DNA of 64,000 nt from Effrenium voratum (GCA_963377175.1 CAUJNA010003241.1:489001-553000), one strand, 5' to 3'; positions 10,609 to 21,572 are shown, numbered from the stretch's first letter. Notes: generated from the sequence alone by a model not told the origin. Program-made: numbers and translations.

Positions 10609-11228
10609 CTGCATCTTTGGTGCTGATTGAATTTCTTGGGCGGGACACTCCAAGACATGAGGAGCAATGAGTGCCCTGAGGGCTTAGCAAAGTTCCAGAG
10701 AAACAGTTGGCAGTTTCAAAATGCCTTGTGCAATACTGGAGGCTACCCAAATTCAGCAGTGGCCAGAACAGTACATTGCATTCACTTAGTGCTGTTTGGA
10801 ATGGCATGTTAGCCCAGCCCTCTGCCCAGCCAGCCTTTGCACTGCCTAGAAAGCTGTGTGCAGACCTCAGTCAGACCTCAGTCAGTGTCTGAACCTTAGT
10901 ATGCAGCAGGCTCCGCTCTGCTGGGACCTTAGTGAACTAAGCCTTAGTATTGCAGGGTTTGAGCCTTAGTGTCCTGCTGCCCCTTTTTGCGGCTGCTTTT
11001 ATGGTTGACGGCAAGTGTGCAAATGCAGCATGGCTGCAAGTGAAAGCATAGAGCTGACTGAAGCTTCATTTCAATTTGACTTTTGGTGCTATGGTCAAAT
11101 GGAAACTTAGGACCAGAAATTTCTGAACGCCACTGCCCAGACACCTTGCAGCCTACACTTTGCCCACCTGCTCCCTGACAACTATACATGTCCCATGCTT
11201 GCAAAGTGTTCTTGTACATCCCTTCCTG

Positions 11229-12047
11229 TAAATCCAGGGCTCAAACAACCATGTGATGCATTTAAGATTAAAATTCACCATGAAGCTTTGGGATTCAGTT
11301 ATTGCTGCAAGTAATCTTGTGCTTCAATGCTGCAAAGAGAGCCAATCACTATTTAGCTTCATGATGTTGAACAGCAAGTTTGAAAAAGGTGGCCCCAATG
11401 CGAATGACATCTCAGGTGATGAACTAGCAGGTCCTGTGTTTTCCAAATGGTTGTGCCCTCTGTGCTGGCAAGTACTTTTCAGTTGTTACAGTTCTAAAGC
11501 AAAGCAGGGGTATGGACCACTAGGCCATTCAATATTGCAGTCTTGGTGCAGGCTAAAGTGCCCCATGACCATCCTCCCTGTCTGGCCAGGCCTGCTTGGT
11601 CATCTTTACCACGTGCCCAAAAAAAAGGTGCGCTTTTCAGCGCTACCCGCTTTTCAGCGGTGCCTATGTTTTTACCCTCCCTCCCTCCCTGTGAACTGCT
11701 GCTCCAAGTATTCCATGAAGTAGTCCGAGCCACAGTGCAGGGGGTGGGCACAGGGAAGGGTTGGGATGTGGGCACAGGGAAGGGTTGGGATGTGGGCAGG
11801 CAAATGTAACTGTGGGGGGGGGACATCCTTGGGGAGTGGGAAGTGAGACAGTTGGAGGGCATGTGGCACATGAAGAAAGGACACCTTGGAAGTGGGAGGG
11901 TGGGTGGAAGTGGGAGGGTGGGAGGGTGGAAGTGGCATGTTGATGAGGAATGATTGGCATGCCCTGCCCCCCCCCAACCTCAAATCATGGGCAAACACTG
12001 GTATCTTAGAATGTTGGTGCCTGTATCTTAGTTCCATTTCTTCTGGT
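11229..12047. other. No gene seen; G-rich tract with short tandem duplication
   Basis: No convincing exon appears on either strand. At 11747-11802 a 22-base unit (GGGCACAGGGAAGGGTTGGGAT) occurs twice in tandem, and 11885-11935 holds GGGAGGGTGG-type repeats. This stretch separates the minus-strand exon region from the satellite block. Confidence 0.6.
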
Positions 12048-12412
12048 TTTTTTACAATTTCTGCGGTGCGCGCGCGACCCTCTGCGGAGATTCGCGTGGT
12101 CGAGGTTCAAAAACTGAGGACTTTTTACGATTTCTGCTGGCCGCGCGCGACCCTCTGCGGAGATTCGCGTGGTCGAGGTTCAAAAACTGCGGACTTTTTA
12201 CAATTTTTAGCATGCGCGCGCGAGTCTCTGCGGAGATTCGCGTGGTCGAGGTTCAAAAACTGAGGACTTTTTACGATTTCTACGGTGCGCGCGCGACCCT
12301 CTGCGGGGATCGTGCGCGTCGAAGCGCTCTCGCTGTGGCGCCGTGCGAATTTGTCTTAGTCTCGGCAAACCCTCTGCGGAGATTGTGCGTGTCGAAGCGC
12401 TCTCGCTGTGGC
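12048..12412. repeat. 73-bp tandem array, about five units
   Basis: Unit starts fall at 12048, 12121, 12194 and 12267, exactly 73 bases apart, with the core CTTTTTACRATTTCTGC...CTCTGCGGAGATTCGCGTGG. The same 73-base spacing links 12318 to 12391 (GTCGAAGCGCTCTCGCTGTG). The array therefore runs directly into the head of the tRNA-like repeat. The distal two units lose the GTTCAAAAACTG part. Confidence 0.9.
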
Positions 12413-12509
12413 GCCGTGCAATTTTCTTGCTCGCGAAACGGCCTTTGGAAGTTGTCTCGTGGTTTGCGCGCCTGCTTTCGCAATCCCGCGGTCGCGGGTT
12501 CGATTCCCC
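12391..12509 (+). mobile_element. tRNA-like SINE, copy 1
   Basis: About 119 bases match 46541-46658 almost base for base. The 3' half resembles a tRNA body: GCGCGCCTGCTTTCGCAATC followed by a B-box-type GGTCGCGGGTTCGATTCCCC. The anticodon and T stems do not pair properly and no acceptor stem closes, so it is not a working tRNA. A tRNA-derived short interspersed element is the best reading. The unrelated flanks of the two copies suggest retroposition. Confidence 0.7.
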
Positions 12510-12524
12510 CCTGGTCCGCGGCAG

Positions 12525-13318
12525 CTCCGGCTTGAAAATCGCAGCTTTTAAGTACAAACGTAGTACGCGGAGCGTGCTCCTGCAGCTCCGGCTGGAAAAT
12601 CGTAACTTTTCCGTACAGATGTAGTGTGCGGAGCGTGCTCCCGCTGGAAAATCGCAACTTTTAAGTACAAACGTAGTACGCGGAGCACACCCCCGCAAGC
12701 TCCGGCTTGAAAATCGCAGCTTTTAAGTACAAACGTAGTACGCGGAGCGTGCTCCTGCAGCTCCGGCTGGAAAATCGTAACTTTTAAGTACAGACGTAGT
12801 GTGCGGAGCGTGCTCCCGCAGCTCAGGCCGGAAAATCGCAACTTTTAAGTACAAACGTAGTACGCGGAGCACACCCCCGCAAGCTCCGGCTTGAAAATCG
12901 CAGCTTTTAAGTACAAACGTAGTACGCGGAGCGTGCTCCTGCAGCTCCGGCTGGAAAATCGTAACTTTTAAGTACAGACGTAGTGTGCGGAGCGTGCTCC
13001 CGCAGCTCAGGCCGGAAAATCGCAACTTTTAAGTACAAACGTAGTACGCGGAGCACACCCCCGCAGCTCCGGCTTGAAAATCGCAACTTTTGAGTACAAA
13101 CGTAGTACGCGGAGCGTGCTCCTGCAGCTCCGGTGGAAAATCGCAATTTTTAAGTACAGACGTAGTATGCGGAGCGTGCTCCCGCAGCTCAGGCTGGAAA
13201 ATCGCAACTTTTAAGTACAAACGTAGTACGCGGAGCACACCCCCGCAGCTCCGGCTGGAAAATCGCAACTTTTTAAGTACAAACGTAGTACGCGGAGCAC
13301 ACCCCCGCAGCTCCGGCA
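12525..13318. repeat. 61-bp satellite with 184-bp higher-order units
   Basis: About 13 monomers of 61 bases (AGCTCCGGCTGGAAAATCGC...ACAAACGTAGTACGCGGAGC) follow each other. Monomers come in three types differing at GCTCCTGC, GCTCCCGC and ACACCCCCGC. Blocks of three repeat almost identically 184 bases apart (compare 12548-12841 with 12723-13025). Recurrent minus-strand frames arise from the repeat and are not called. Confidence 0.95.
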
Positions 13319-13735
13319 GCACTTGCGCAGAGCAACTTGCGCAGAGTCACTTGCGCAGAGCAACTTGCGCAGAGCAACTTGCACAGAGCAATTGCACAAA
13401 GCACTTGCGCAGAGCAACTTGCACAGACCAACTTGCACAGAGCACATGCGCAAAGCGCTTGCACGGAGCAACTGGCGCAGAGCCCTTGCGCAGAGCAACT
13501 TGCTCAGAGCACTTGCGCAGAGCAACTTGCACAGAGCAGGCGCAGAGCAACTTGCACAGACCAACTTGCGCAGAGCACATGCGCAAAGCGCTTGCGCGGA
13601 GCAACTGGCGCAGAGCACTTGCGCAGAGCAACTTGCTCAGAGCACTTGCGCAGAGCAACTTGCACAGAGCACTTGCGCGCAGCAGCTTGCAGAGAGCAAC
13701 TTGCGCGCAGCAGCCTGGAACAATGCAGCTTGCGC
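13319..13735. repeat. 14-bp minisatellite, GAGCAACTTGCGCA type
   Basis: About 30 imperfect units of GAGCAACTTGCGCA, with GCACTTGCGCA and GCGCTTGCACG variants, begin directly at the end of the 61-bp array. Six-frame ORFs here are repeat artefacts. The monomer is related to the array at 45354-45830. Confidence 0.93.
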
Positions 13736-14113
13736 AGACCGCTTTCGTGAGAAATCGCGCGGCGCAGTTCGAGAGGAAAGTAGGATGATGAGATGGAGCT
13801 CTCATGCGACCATACACACTGAGCATCGCCGCGCGCAGACACGCTCGCCGCAGCGATGTAAAAAGGTGTCTCCGCGACTGGATGAGCACCTGTGGAAAAA
13901 TGCTTTCGGGCCAATCGTCCTCTAGTTAGGTTTCCCTTGTTTTGTGGGCTTCTTCCAGGAAAGCCAAAAGGAAGACCACGAAAATAAGCCGTCCGGGACC
14001 TCCCCACCCCTTTTTTGTTGGTGGTTTTGAAGGGAACCAAAGGAACAGAAAACACGGCGATGTTTTTTGGGCCGACACAACGCCCATTTTGCGGCCAGTG
14101 GCTTGTCCTTCAG

Positions 14114-14194
14114 GCGATCTTCAAGGAGCTGGGGGTGAAGGATGTGTTGCCGCCCGGCACCACGGCCACCGTCACGCTGGAGGTGGACAAACAA
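14114..14194 (+). CDS. Exon candidate, unknown protein
   Basis: A GGCTTGTCCTTCAG acceptor is followed by 81 GC-rich bases (27 codons: AIFKELGVKDVLPPGTTATV, then TLEVDKQ) and a GTTTGC donor. The GC-rich, short-exon profile matches the proven Mei2-like exons further downstream. It is the first plus-strand exon candidate after the satellite block. Function unknown. Confidence 0.4.
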
Positions 14195-14442
14195 GTTTGC
14201 TAGGCCTGGGACCGGTGTCCGCTTTGGTTCCGCTTGGGGCGCTTGGGGGCTTGGGGGCTTTGGGGCCTTGGGGCTCGGTGGCGGAAGTCGTCATCTGCCA
14301 AAGCCAAGGGTGGTCCAAGGTGAAGATAACGGTCGTAGCAGAGAGCAACCAAGTAGCGCGTTGGCGCGGCTTCAAGGGGAAAAGAAGGGTGGCCCCAGAT
14401 TTCAACTGGAACCCAAGAGGGCCTTTTTTTTCTGGTAAAGAG

Positions 14443-14527
14443 TTGGTGGTTGGGATTGGATTTGAAGCCCTGTTTCTTGTGGGTAGATGGGAAACTACCC
14501 CCTAGTTTCTCCACCAATCCAAACCAA
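14443..14527 (+). mobile_element. Short TIR element, family C (TTGGTGGTTTGGATTGG), copy 1
   Basis: It begins TTGGTGGTTGGGATTGG and ends CCAATCCAAACCAA, with the shared inner word TTTGAAGCCCTGTTTCTTGT and GGGTAGATGGGAA. Related copies lie at 26478-26576, 32454-32538 and 34848-34935, and parts of copies at 21128-21200, 39415-39450 and 40390-40442. No clear target duplication is seen. Confidence 0.65.
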
Positions 14528-14724
14528 GCTGGTGATTTGTACAGACAGCTGGTTTGAGGAGACACTGAAAGTTAGCACGGAGGCCCATGCGTATCCCGGA
14601 CATGCCGGAACTGATTGATTTTCCACCAACCGGATATTCTTTGTATGGTCAGTTGTATCGAAAGCCAATGTGAAACCAGCATGTTTTATGGGTTTCGTGA
14701 CGCGCTTCCAAATAAGTCGGACGG

Positions 14725-15500
14725 TCGGCAGCCTTGATTCAATCCAAGGAACACGCACTTTTGGCATTTCCTCAAGCTTCCGTGCTCTCAAAAGCAACAG
14801 CCACAACTTGGAAGTAGGGTCTCTCGCTTTTGGAACCTGTGTATTGCTTGGGTCAGCCGACTCATGTCTCAAGACAGCCGCTCTCAGATTCTCCACCCGC
14901 AATGACGCGACGGATTGCCTAAACCATTGGGACGCCTAGTCTCATGTCCTTTGGCACAGATGCTGTTGGCTCATGGCGGACTCTGATTTCGAGAGCCTTT
15001 GAACCACTGCCCACAGCTCAGTTCTGAGATGCAAGCGATTTGGGGTGTACCATGGTGTCGTGGAGGTGTGAAGCCCCCACTCACGACAGGGTGAGAAGGA
15101 ACAGTCCCGTTGCCACCTTCGGCTTGCAACCTTGATTCTTGATACCATAGTTTTTGCTAGACATCTTACTGTTTAACTGCCAAGTTTGTACACAGGTCTT
15201 AGTCCCGATCTTTGTGTGGCGTGTTCTTCCAAGCTTGGCTAGCTATGGCCGGCCAGATGAAGCATGTCCATGTACATGACCGCGATGAGATGTGCCGTGA
15301 GCAAGGGTTCCATTTGTTCTCTCGATGCCTTGAACCCGTGGACTGTGGTCCGTGGGTTGTAGCACGTTAACGGAAAGCCAGACAATACCGGGCTGAACAT
15401 GGTTGATCTAAGGGTGTCATCTCCCATCCAAGGAACATGGTTTCGAGCGATTTCAAGGCATTTAAAAGTAATAGAAGCGCCTATCTCTGAGGATCCAAAT
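14725..15500. repeat. Pair of diverged duplicated segments
   Basis: The segments around 14735-14805 and 15418-15480 share ATCCAAGGAACA, a C/T-rich middle and AAAAG(C/T)AA(C/T)AG in the same order. A minus-strand frame is open across each, but the similarity is at DNA level and no gene is called. Confidence 0.45.
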
Positions 15501-16550
15501 GCCAAGTTGCTTGTCAAGCGGGGGGGGGGATCGTTGAGGCGGAGGCCAGCTGGATTCTCCCAACACTTCTCCAGAGTTTGCCTCTCCGATTTCAGGACCG
15601 GCAGAGGAAACAAGCAAGATCTGAGATCGCCATCTCCGGACGGGTAGCTGCGATGCGCGCGTCTGGAATCGGAGCCGATGTGTCAAAACCAGACACCTCT
15701 TCGATGAGAGACCAAACAAAACTATTTCCTGCCTGAACAAAGAGTTTTCAATGGGTAGCTTATGTTTCCGTTTGCCGGGGTCTCTGGTGTTGACACATAT
15801 TCCTCATTTTTCCCTGTAACCTACCACCGTTCAGGTGGCGTCTTGGAACGCACCCAACTGGTGCGCGATGGGAGTTGGAGCCCAATCGACTGATGTCGCT
15901 CCCGCATCGCGCACCGGACTTCGCTTTCCGAGCGACATTTAAGTCTGTGCCCCCCTTGGTGGAGTCGGCCAGGCTAAAGCCCCTCCTTTGTTCTGGGTGA
16001 GTCAATCAGGGTGTGCAGCGCATTTGAAGCAGAGTGACATTTGTATTTTTTTTTCCCCAGGAGAACAAAGGGCTCTTTGAACGTGCCGGTTCCGATGTAA
16101 CACATCTCACGGCATGCGGCAGATGCATATACAGCCTTGCCACGACGATCCTGTTCTGCAGATGAGATTTCCGAGTCAGATGGTGACTGATCGGTATTTT
16201 GTCATGGCATGGCTCCTGTTTAAACGGACATCCGCTCTGCTGCGGATTTTTCAAGCTCGCCCTCTCTAAGCGGTGCTGGCAACTGAAAGTACCCCAGGGC
16301 GAACTGATCAAAGATCTGTTCCATGTAGCCCCCATTGGCAGTTTGGGCTCTCGCACGTACCTTTAAACAGGAAAGAAGCGTCGCCCGCTCGAATGAGGTC
16401 GCTGGGTGTCCGCAGCGTTTCCCTCAATGCAACCTGAAAAGGGCACCCTCAAAGAAACACACACACACACAAAAGGGGTCCAAATGAATGCTCATAGGAG
16501 CGCCCAACGTAGGCGAAGGGATGACTTTTGCGAAGTGACAAGTAGTAATT
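15500..16550. other. No gene recognised
   Basis: There are several short open frames on both strands but no paired splice signals that I trust. A GGGGGGGGA run sits at 15521-15530 and an ACACACACAC run at 16457-16470. Confidence 0.4.
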
Positions 16551-16935
16551 AGCTGGGGAAGCACAAAGTCTTCCAAACCCCTCGAAGTGCGGGAAGAATC
16601 CCATTCAGTTTTGATCCCAACCCCAACCCACGTCCGGAGGTGGGCTCAGATGTCGCGGACAACCTGAAGAAGGCGCGCGGGGAAGTTGCCATGAAGTCTC
16701 GACCAACATATCATGGCGAAGGGGCCTTTCCAACAGCAGGTTTCGTCTTCCCAGGGTATCTGGACTCTGGACTTTATGTTTAATTGTCCACACCCGGGAT
16801 TGATGAACCTGGAATGGTCCTAAATGGGACACCCTTTTCTGTGAATCAACCCAGGTGGACAAGAATCCGGGGCTCCCCTTAGATCATCTAGATCATTCGA
16901 GTGTGTCTTTGCTTGAGCCTCGGTACTAGTACCCC

Positions 16936-17085
16936 CTTTTTGCTGGTCTTAGAGAGAATCCAAAAGGACAACGACAATTTTGGTACCCTATTTGTTGGTC
17001 TTGAAGGGAACCAAACGCAATACCGCAATTTTGGCACCCTTTTTGTTGGTCTTAAAGGAAAGCCAACCGCAAAACCCTCCCATTG
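16936..17085 (+). repeat. Three tandem units of about 52 bp (TTTGTTGGTCTTGAAGGG type)
   Basis: TGCTGGTCTT, TGTTGGTCTT and TGTTGGTCTT start near 16941, 16993 and 17044, each followed by AAGGRAARCCAA and a GCAATTTTGG-type word. Related words (GTTGGT.TTGAAGGGAACCAA) recur at 14015-14045 and 18185-18260. Confidence 0.7.
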
Positions 17086-17129
17086 TCAGGGGGCACCTCA
17101 AAAAAGACGTGCTACTGCCCTTTCCGCAG

Positions 17130-17173
17130 GTGGGAGCAGAGGCTGTCGTCGACATCGACATGAGCCACACGAG
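17130..17173 (+). CDS. Exon candidate, unknown protein
   Basis: After CTGCCCTTTCCGCAG come 44 GC-rich bases reading VGAEAVVDIDMSHTR and a GTGCAT donor. The exon ends in phase 2 (AG). The next candidate exon (17741) supplies the missing base and stays in frame, giving ...DIDMSHTR|PVTEEERKRSSAGQ. Function unknown. Confidence 0.4.
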
Positions 17174-17740
17174 GTGCATCGAGTGATTGCGCTGAATGCA
17201 TTTACGGTGCCTGTGTTTGTCCTGTTGTTTGTGTTGATTGCTTTTGTTTGGTTTGTTTGCCTTGTTTTGTTTTTTCCATTGAGTGATTGTGTTCTTTTGT
17301 TCTTTCTTTCTTTCTTTTTTTGTGGGGGAGGGGGTGGTTGGGGTTTCCCGTGCCCTCCCTTCACTAACAGAAGCAGCCGTGTGGGTTGTTTCTAGGTTTT
17401 TGAATACCAGGGCTGTGCTTCGCAGAGGACGTCGAAATGCTTGTCTGTTGGGTTCCTTCCAAAAACCTAAACGAGGGATTCACCACTTTGACACCCTCCA
17501 CTTCAAACCACCATGAAAACAATGGGGGTTGATATAATTACCATGATTGACCTAAAGAGCTTCATCATCCAAATTGGGTCAGCCATTCTTTGGATTGGGG
17601 TTGAACCCTACTGTAGGGTGACCTTCCGGATTGCACCCCCCCCGCCAAAAAAAAAGCAACATGAGGCAGAGAAGTGAGTGGCTTTATCAGGCTGCGTCGG
17701 CACCAAACACTAAGGGTGTTCCTTTTTCACGAGACCCCAG

Positions 17741-17798
17741 GCCAGTCACGGAGGAAGAGCGCAAGCGAAGCAGTGCCGGGCAGCTCAGAACCCTTTTG
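17741..17798 (+). CDS. Exon candidate, unknown protein
   Basis: The acceptor TCACGAGACCCCAG precedes a GC-rich stretch reading PVTEEERKRSSAGQL in the frame inherited from 17130-17173. A GTGGGC donor follows at 17799; other donors are possible. All three frames are open here, so only the phase match with the previous candidate supports this one. Confidence 0.33.
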
Positions 17799-18057
17799 GT
17801 GGGCCAGGGCCCCTTGACGGAAAAGTCATAGGTGCCTTGCCCGACAGCAGCCCGCTGGCTTGATCCCAAAAGGGTCTGCCATTTTGAGAAGCCCATGGAT
17901 CCCTGTTTTGGGTTGGTGAATATATGGGTTTGTCTCATGCAGGAGCTCAAATGGAAGAAACAGGCTTCTATTTGGTCTGCTTGCGGTCGTGTCTCTGGCC
18001 CCAGGTTGGCTACGGCCGAAAGCTGTGCAAGCTACCACGAGAACAGAAGAGACCTTT

Positions 18058-18180
18058 GGAATATGGGAGTGTGCTTTTTGGAGGGTACCATGGGAGTGGG
18101 GAGTGTCTTTTTTGGAGGGTACCATGGGAGTGTCCTTTCTGGAGGGTACCATGGGAGTGTCCTTTGTGGAGGGTACCCAT
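18058..18180 (+). repeat. Tandem GGAGGGTACCATGGGAGTGT repeat, four units
   Basis: Four units of 27-32 bases with the core GGAGGGTACCATGGGAGTGT differ by a few bases. They are tandem duplications in probable intron sequence. Confidence 0.9.
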
Positions 18181-18494
18181 TGTTTGGTTGGTGTCGAAGG
18201 GAAGCCAAATTTTGGCAAGTGTCTTTTGCAAGGGTACCCCTTGTTGGTCTCTTTTAAAGGGGTCCCCTAAAACGACACACCCATTTGGAATATATGCAAT
18301 CCAGAAAGCCCGGCCAACAATTTATCCAAGGCCGCAAACTGCTTCTACTTGGTGGTTTATGCCCCCAGAAGTGAAGCACGACACCGTGCAAAGCATTACG
18401 TACGACTTTGGAAGGCTTATGTTATGCACGACTGTATGACATGACACCTTGGCTGATGTGTCTCACTTTCCAGTGCCCCTTTTCTTTTCTCCAG

Positions 18495-18527
18495 GCTCTT
18501 GAAAATTCCGCAGGGACCCCAGATCCG
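18495..18527 (+). CDS. Micro-exon candidate, 33 bases
   Basis: A textbook acceptor (CCCCTTTTCTTTTCTCCAG) is followed by 33 bases in phase 0 (ALENSAGTPDP) and a GTGATG donor. The size and phase resemble 55450-55482. The splice signals are strong but the peptide is short. Confidence 0.35.
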
Positions 18528-18832
18528 GTGATGAACCAGAAAGCATCACCAGTGAATATTCAATAGCTGGATGGAAGCTGGACTCCCAGTCATTTTTGTG
18601 TTGCTGGCTCGGATACTCCGTTTTCTTTAGTTCATGTTGACCGGCAAGACCACTTTGAAACGAGTGAAGTCTCTGATACTTCTTCAAGTGGGCATACATA
18701 ACATATGTTCTATATATATATATATTCTATCCAATCCTATTTCATCCACCCAAATTAGTCCAGCACAAGGTTCTAGCTAGACCCAGTGCTGTATCTTCCT
18801 TCAACCTGGCTGCTCCCGCATTCGACGCACAG

Positions 18833-18895
18833 GCCTGCTGCCGGTGTAGCGAACCTGCCACGGCTGGGGCGCCTGTTGATGCGGTCGTTTGTTGG
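18833..18895 (+). CDS. GC-rich exon candidate with CCxC
   Basis: After CATTCGACGCACAG the frame reads ACCRCSEPATAGAPVDAVVC. It stays open up to the inserted element at 18948. Donors GTTGGG (18891) or GTTCGC (18896) are possible. The GC content stands out from the flanks. No domain is assigned. Confidence 0.33.
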
Positions 18896-18947
18896 GTTCG
18901 CCTTTTGACCGACGGATCCGTAAGGAACGAAGAACCACAAGATATAT

Positions 18948-19060
18948 GGCCGTGGGTCAAAACCAATGGTACCATTCTGGGGTAGGTGCACCACCCATTT
19001 TAGTCTATTTTAGTGGGGATTGGGATGTTCACTGGGGGTACCGGCTTTTGACCCATGGCC
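18948..19060 (+). mobile_element. Short TIR element, family B (GGCCRTGGGTCAAAACC), copy 1
   Basis: Inverted termini GGCCGTGGGTCAAAACC and TTTTGACCCATGGCC enclose 113 bases. The 4-base direct repeats ATAT lie exactly outside (18944-18947 and 19061-19064). Internal words GGTAGGTGCACCACCCATTT and GGGATTGGGATGTTCACTGG are shared with other copies. There is no coding capacity, so it is non-autonomous. Confidence 0.88.
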
Positions 19061-19079
19061 ATATAGATGGAGCTAGAGA

Positions 19080-19235
19080 TAAAATAGAAACCCTGCATTT
19101 TCCAAAGGGCAATTCTCCTACAGAGAGAAGCACTGCTTTTTCCAAGAAGAGAGAACCAAAAGACATCTTGCCTTGTTTTGAGAGAGGTCCCTACATTTTC
19201 CCAAGGGCAAGCCCTCCAAAGGTTCCCCTGGACCA
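19080..19235 (+). repeat. Internal repeats CCCTGCATTTTCCAAAGGGC
   Basis: CCTGCATTTTCCAAAGGGCA and CCCTACATTTTCCCAAGGGC lie 100 bases apart, with a related AGAGAGAAGC/GAGAGAAC word. The open plus-strand frame here is probably non-coding. Confidence 0.5.
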
Positions 19236-19264
19236 ATTGCCTTGTTGATCTTCTGAAACCAGAC

Positions 19265-20600
19265 AGTCAAATATCCTGTGCTGAATAGAAGCATGGTTTG
19301 CTATAGAGATCAATCTATTAACTATACATATATATATATATACATACATGTATGTACATATATAGTAGATGATACAAAGCCAATGCCTCCAAACGGGACA
19401 TGCAAGGTTTCGGTCTTAGCGACATTGGGAGGTTTCCACAAGGCCCTTGAAGATTTGCCAACTCGATTTTGGGATGGGAGCCTTCCTTTGAAAGGACTAA
19501 GATTCCACTACCTCAAAGGACCGTTACATTGAAGGTAAAATGGGATATAGAACCCGAACAACGCCACCATATATAAGAGGTTATATACACCATTCTGTCT
19601 TCAGGGTATAGTGATATGGGGATAGTGGACGCCAATCGTAGAAAAGGGTGGTTTGCGGTTGTGGTCGCGCTGTTGGACATCCGGAAAGAGAGACAACAAG
19701 TACGAGCCCACAAAAGGAAACAAAGCGTCTGGTGTAAATCCTTCTGCCTACTTTGGCGACCCTGGGGTTGAACCAGCACACACTAAAGGTCCAATGCACC
19801 AGAGGGTCCAATCCTTATTTCTGGTTTTGTAGATTCTTTGTGTGTGATCTACAAAGAGTATGCAGCGGCATCTCTGGTCGGCATGGCATGAGACGCACAA
19901 GGGCTCCAATGTGCCGAGCAGCTGATGCCTCCAAATGTCTCCCAAAATGCGTGGGCCTTTTTTTTTCATGGGAACCCCTCTTTAGTTGTTTTTGAAGGTC
20001 ACCCCAAAGGACTACCACTTTTTTTTTGGGGGGGTCCCTCAAAAACACTCAAAAACACACACGCAGCACATTAAATGGCTTGGACCACTTCAAAAGGAAA
20101 AGAGGGGAGAGGTCAAACGTGTAGGGGCTGGGTCATAGGACATTTAGGACAGTTTTGTTGTTCTTTTCGGAATTCAGGAAAGGAACGGTTTTCCGTGGGC
20201 AAGTGGGAATCTTCTGAATACCCAAAGTTGATCATGCCCAACCTCGAGGTGGCTTTCGTTTCCTGGTGTTCCGGTTCGGACCGGCGGCTTTTAGGTCTCC
20301 TTGAGGTCCAAAGGAACACCTTTGGCATTCTTGGTGTGTGTGTGTGTGTCTTCCATCTGCTTAAGGATGTGTTTTCATTTTCCCCTGTTGGTGTGCTAAA
20401 GCGAATCTACCACTGGACATATAGTTTTATTCTGCTCAGGGGACAAAAACGCCAGTGGAAGCCGTGCTTTTGGAAGGTAGCCTGGGGGTTGGCAGGGAAG
20501 CCAACGGGAAAATTCCGCAATCCATGTTTGGGGTTCTTTGACATATAGCCATTTCATGTGGGGAGCACAAGGCTAAGAACATTCAAGGAAACCACCAGTT
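19265..20600. other. No gene recognised; AT and GT microsatellites
   Basis: (TA)n at 19324-19346 and (TG)n at 20333-20349 lie in probable intron or intergenic DNA. Homopolymer-rich sequence at 19958-20040 resembles the AAAGGGAACCCC-type repeats found elsewhere. No exon is supported. Confidence 0.5.
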
Positions 20601-20657
20601 GGATGGTTTGGGGTCATTCAATTTCAGCTTCGATGTTCAGGTTCTCTTTTGCGTCAG

Positions 20658-20737
20658 CCCGTAACCAGCCCTCTGCCAAAACAAAATGCCGAGGCCACGA
20701 ACCACGTGTGCCCCGAGTGCCACGCTGCTCTCTCAGG
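20658..20737 (+). CDS. Exon candidate with CPEC motif
   Basis: The acceptor GTTCTCTTTTGCGTCAG is strong. The 80-base frame reads PVTSPLPKQNAEATNHVCPE and then CHAALS, before a GTGTGG donor. The CxxC knuckle suggests a zinc-binding segment, possibly with the CxxC pairs at 21573-21697, but the phases of the two candidates do not join directly. Confidence 0.38.
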
Positions 20738-21433
20738 GTGTGGCCGGGTCTGGCAGATTGGATTGGATAGATACAGAAACACGGGGATTGGTAGCCTCAA
20801 AGGAACCTAAGGAAGCGTTCAGTGCGGGATTTTAATGGAAGTTGCATGAGAACCAGCAAGAAGAGAAACCTCCACTGGGAGCTCTGTTGAAAGTATGTCG
20901 CATTTTAACTTGAAGGTTCCTGACCTTTTGGCCAGAGTCAAACTTGTTGGTTGGAGGGCGCAAGCTGGGGTAGTAAATGAGCTCATGCTGAAACTGCGAA
21001 CAGACATGTTGGACAGGTACTTGTTTGCTATCAAAGATGACCTCGTTTTGAATCAGCCAGCATACCGCTGCAAGGGACTCCCCATGAATCCCCTTACCTG
21101 CCCTCAAAGCACATAAAGGCCGCCAAGTTTGCGGCTTCGGGAGTTCCCCATTGCCCTGTACAAGAACCAGGGCTTCAAATCCTAGTTCCCACCAACCCAA
21201 ACCACAAAGAGATGCCAAACCCTCACATCACCAACCCGACTCGTGGTTGGCAATAACATGTTTTTAAGTTGGAATTTTGAGGGTCCGGGTACTTTTTATG
21301 GAATCCCCAAGGGGGCTTAGGTGCAAGGGGGGAGGGTAATTTAGAGCCTTTGGGGTTCCCTACAGGGTTCTTGAGGGAGCCTGAGGGAACCTTGGACCAC
21401 CCCCCGTGAACGGGACTCCACAATGCTTGAAAT

Positions 21434-21539
21434 GGCCGTGGGTCAAAACCAATGTACCATTTTGGTTGGTAGGTGCGCACCACCCATTTTACATTTTTTT
21501 AAAGTGGTGATTGGGGTGTTCACTTGTTGACCCATGGCC
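21434..21539 (+). mobile_element. Family B element, copy 2
   Basis: Termini GGCCGTGGGTCAAAACC and TTGACCCATGGCC, 106 bases, flanked by AAAT on both sides (21430-21433 and 21540-21543). It lies 29 bases upstream of the exon candidate at 21573. Confidence 0.88.
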
Positions 21540-21572
21540 AAATCTCCATGTCACGTTCCTTTTGATCCAAAG

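Noticed and set aside
12430..12510. A functional tRNA gene.
   Set aside because: The B box is good but the T stem has a mismatch, the anticodon stem does not pair and there is no closed acceptor stem. The unit is repeated at 46.6 kb as part of a longer repeat.
12548..13900. Overlapping open frames repeating LRTLRLYLKV-like or EQLAQS-like peptides.
   Set aside because: They are translations of the 61-bp and 14-bp satellites in several frames.
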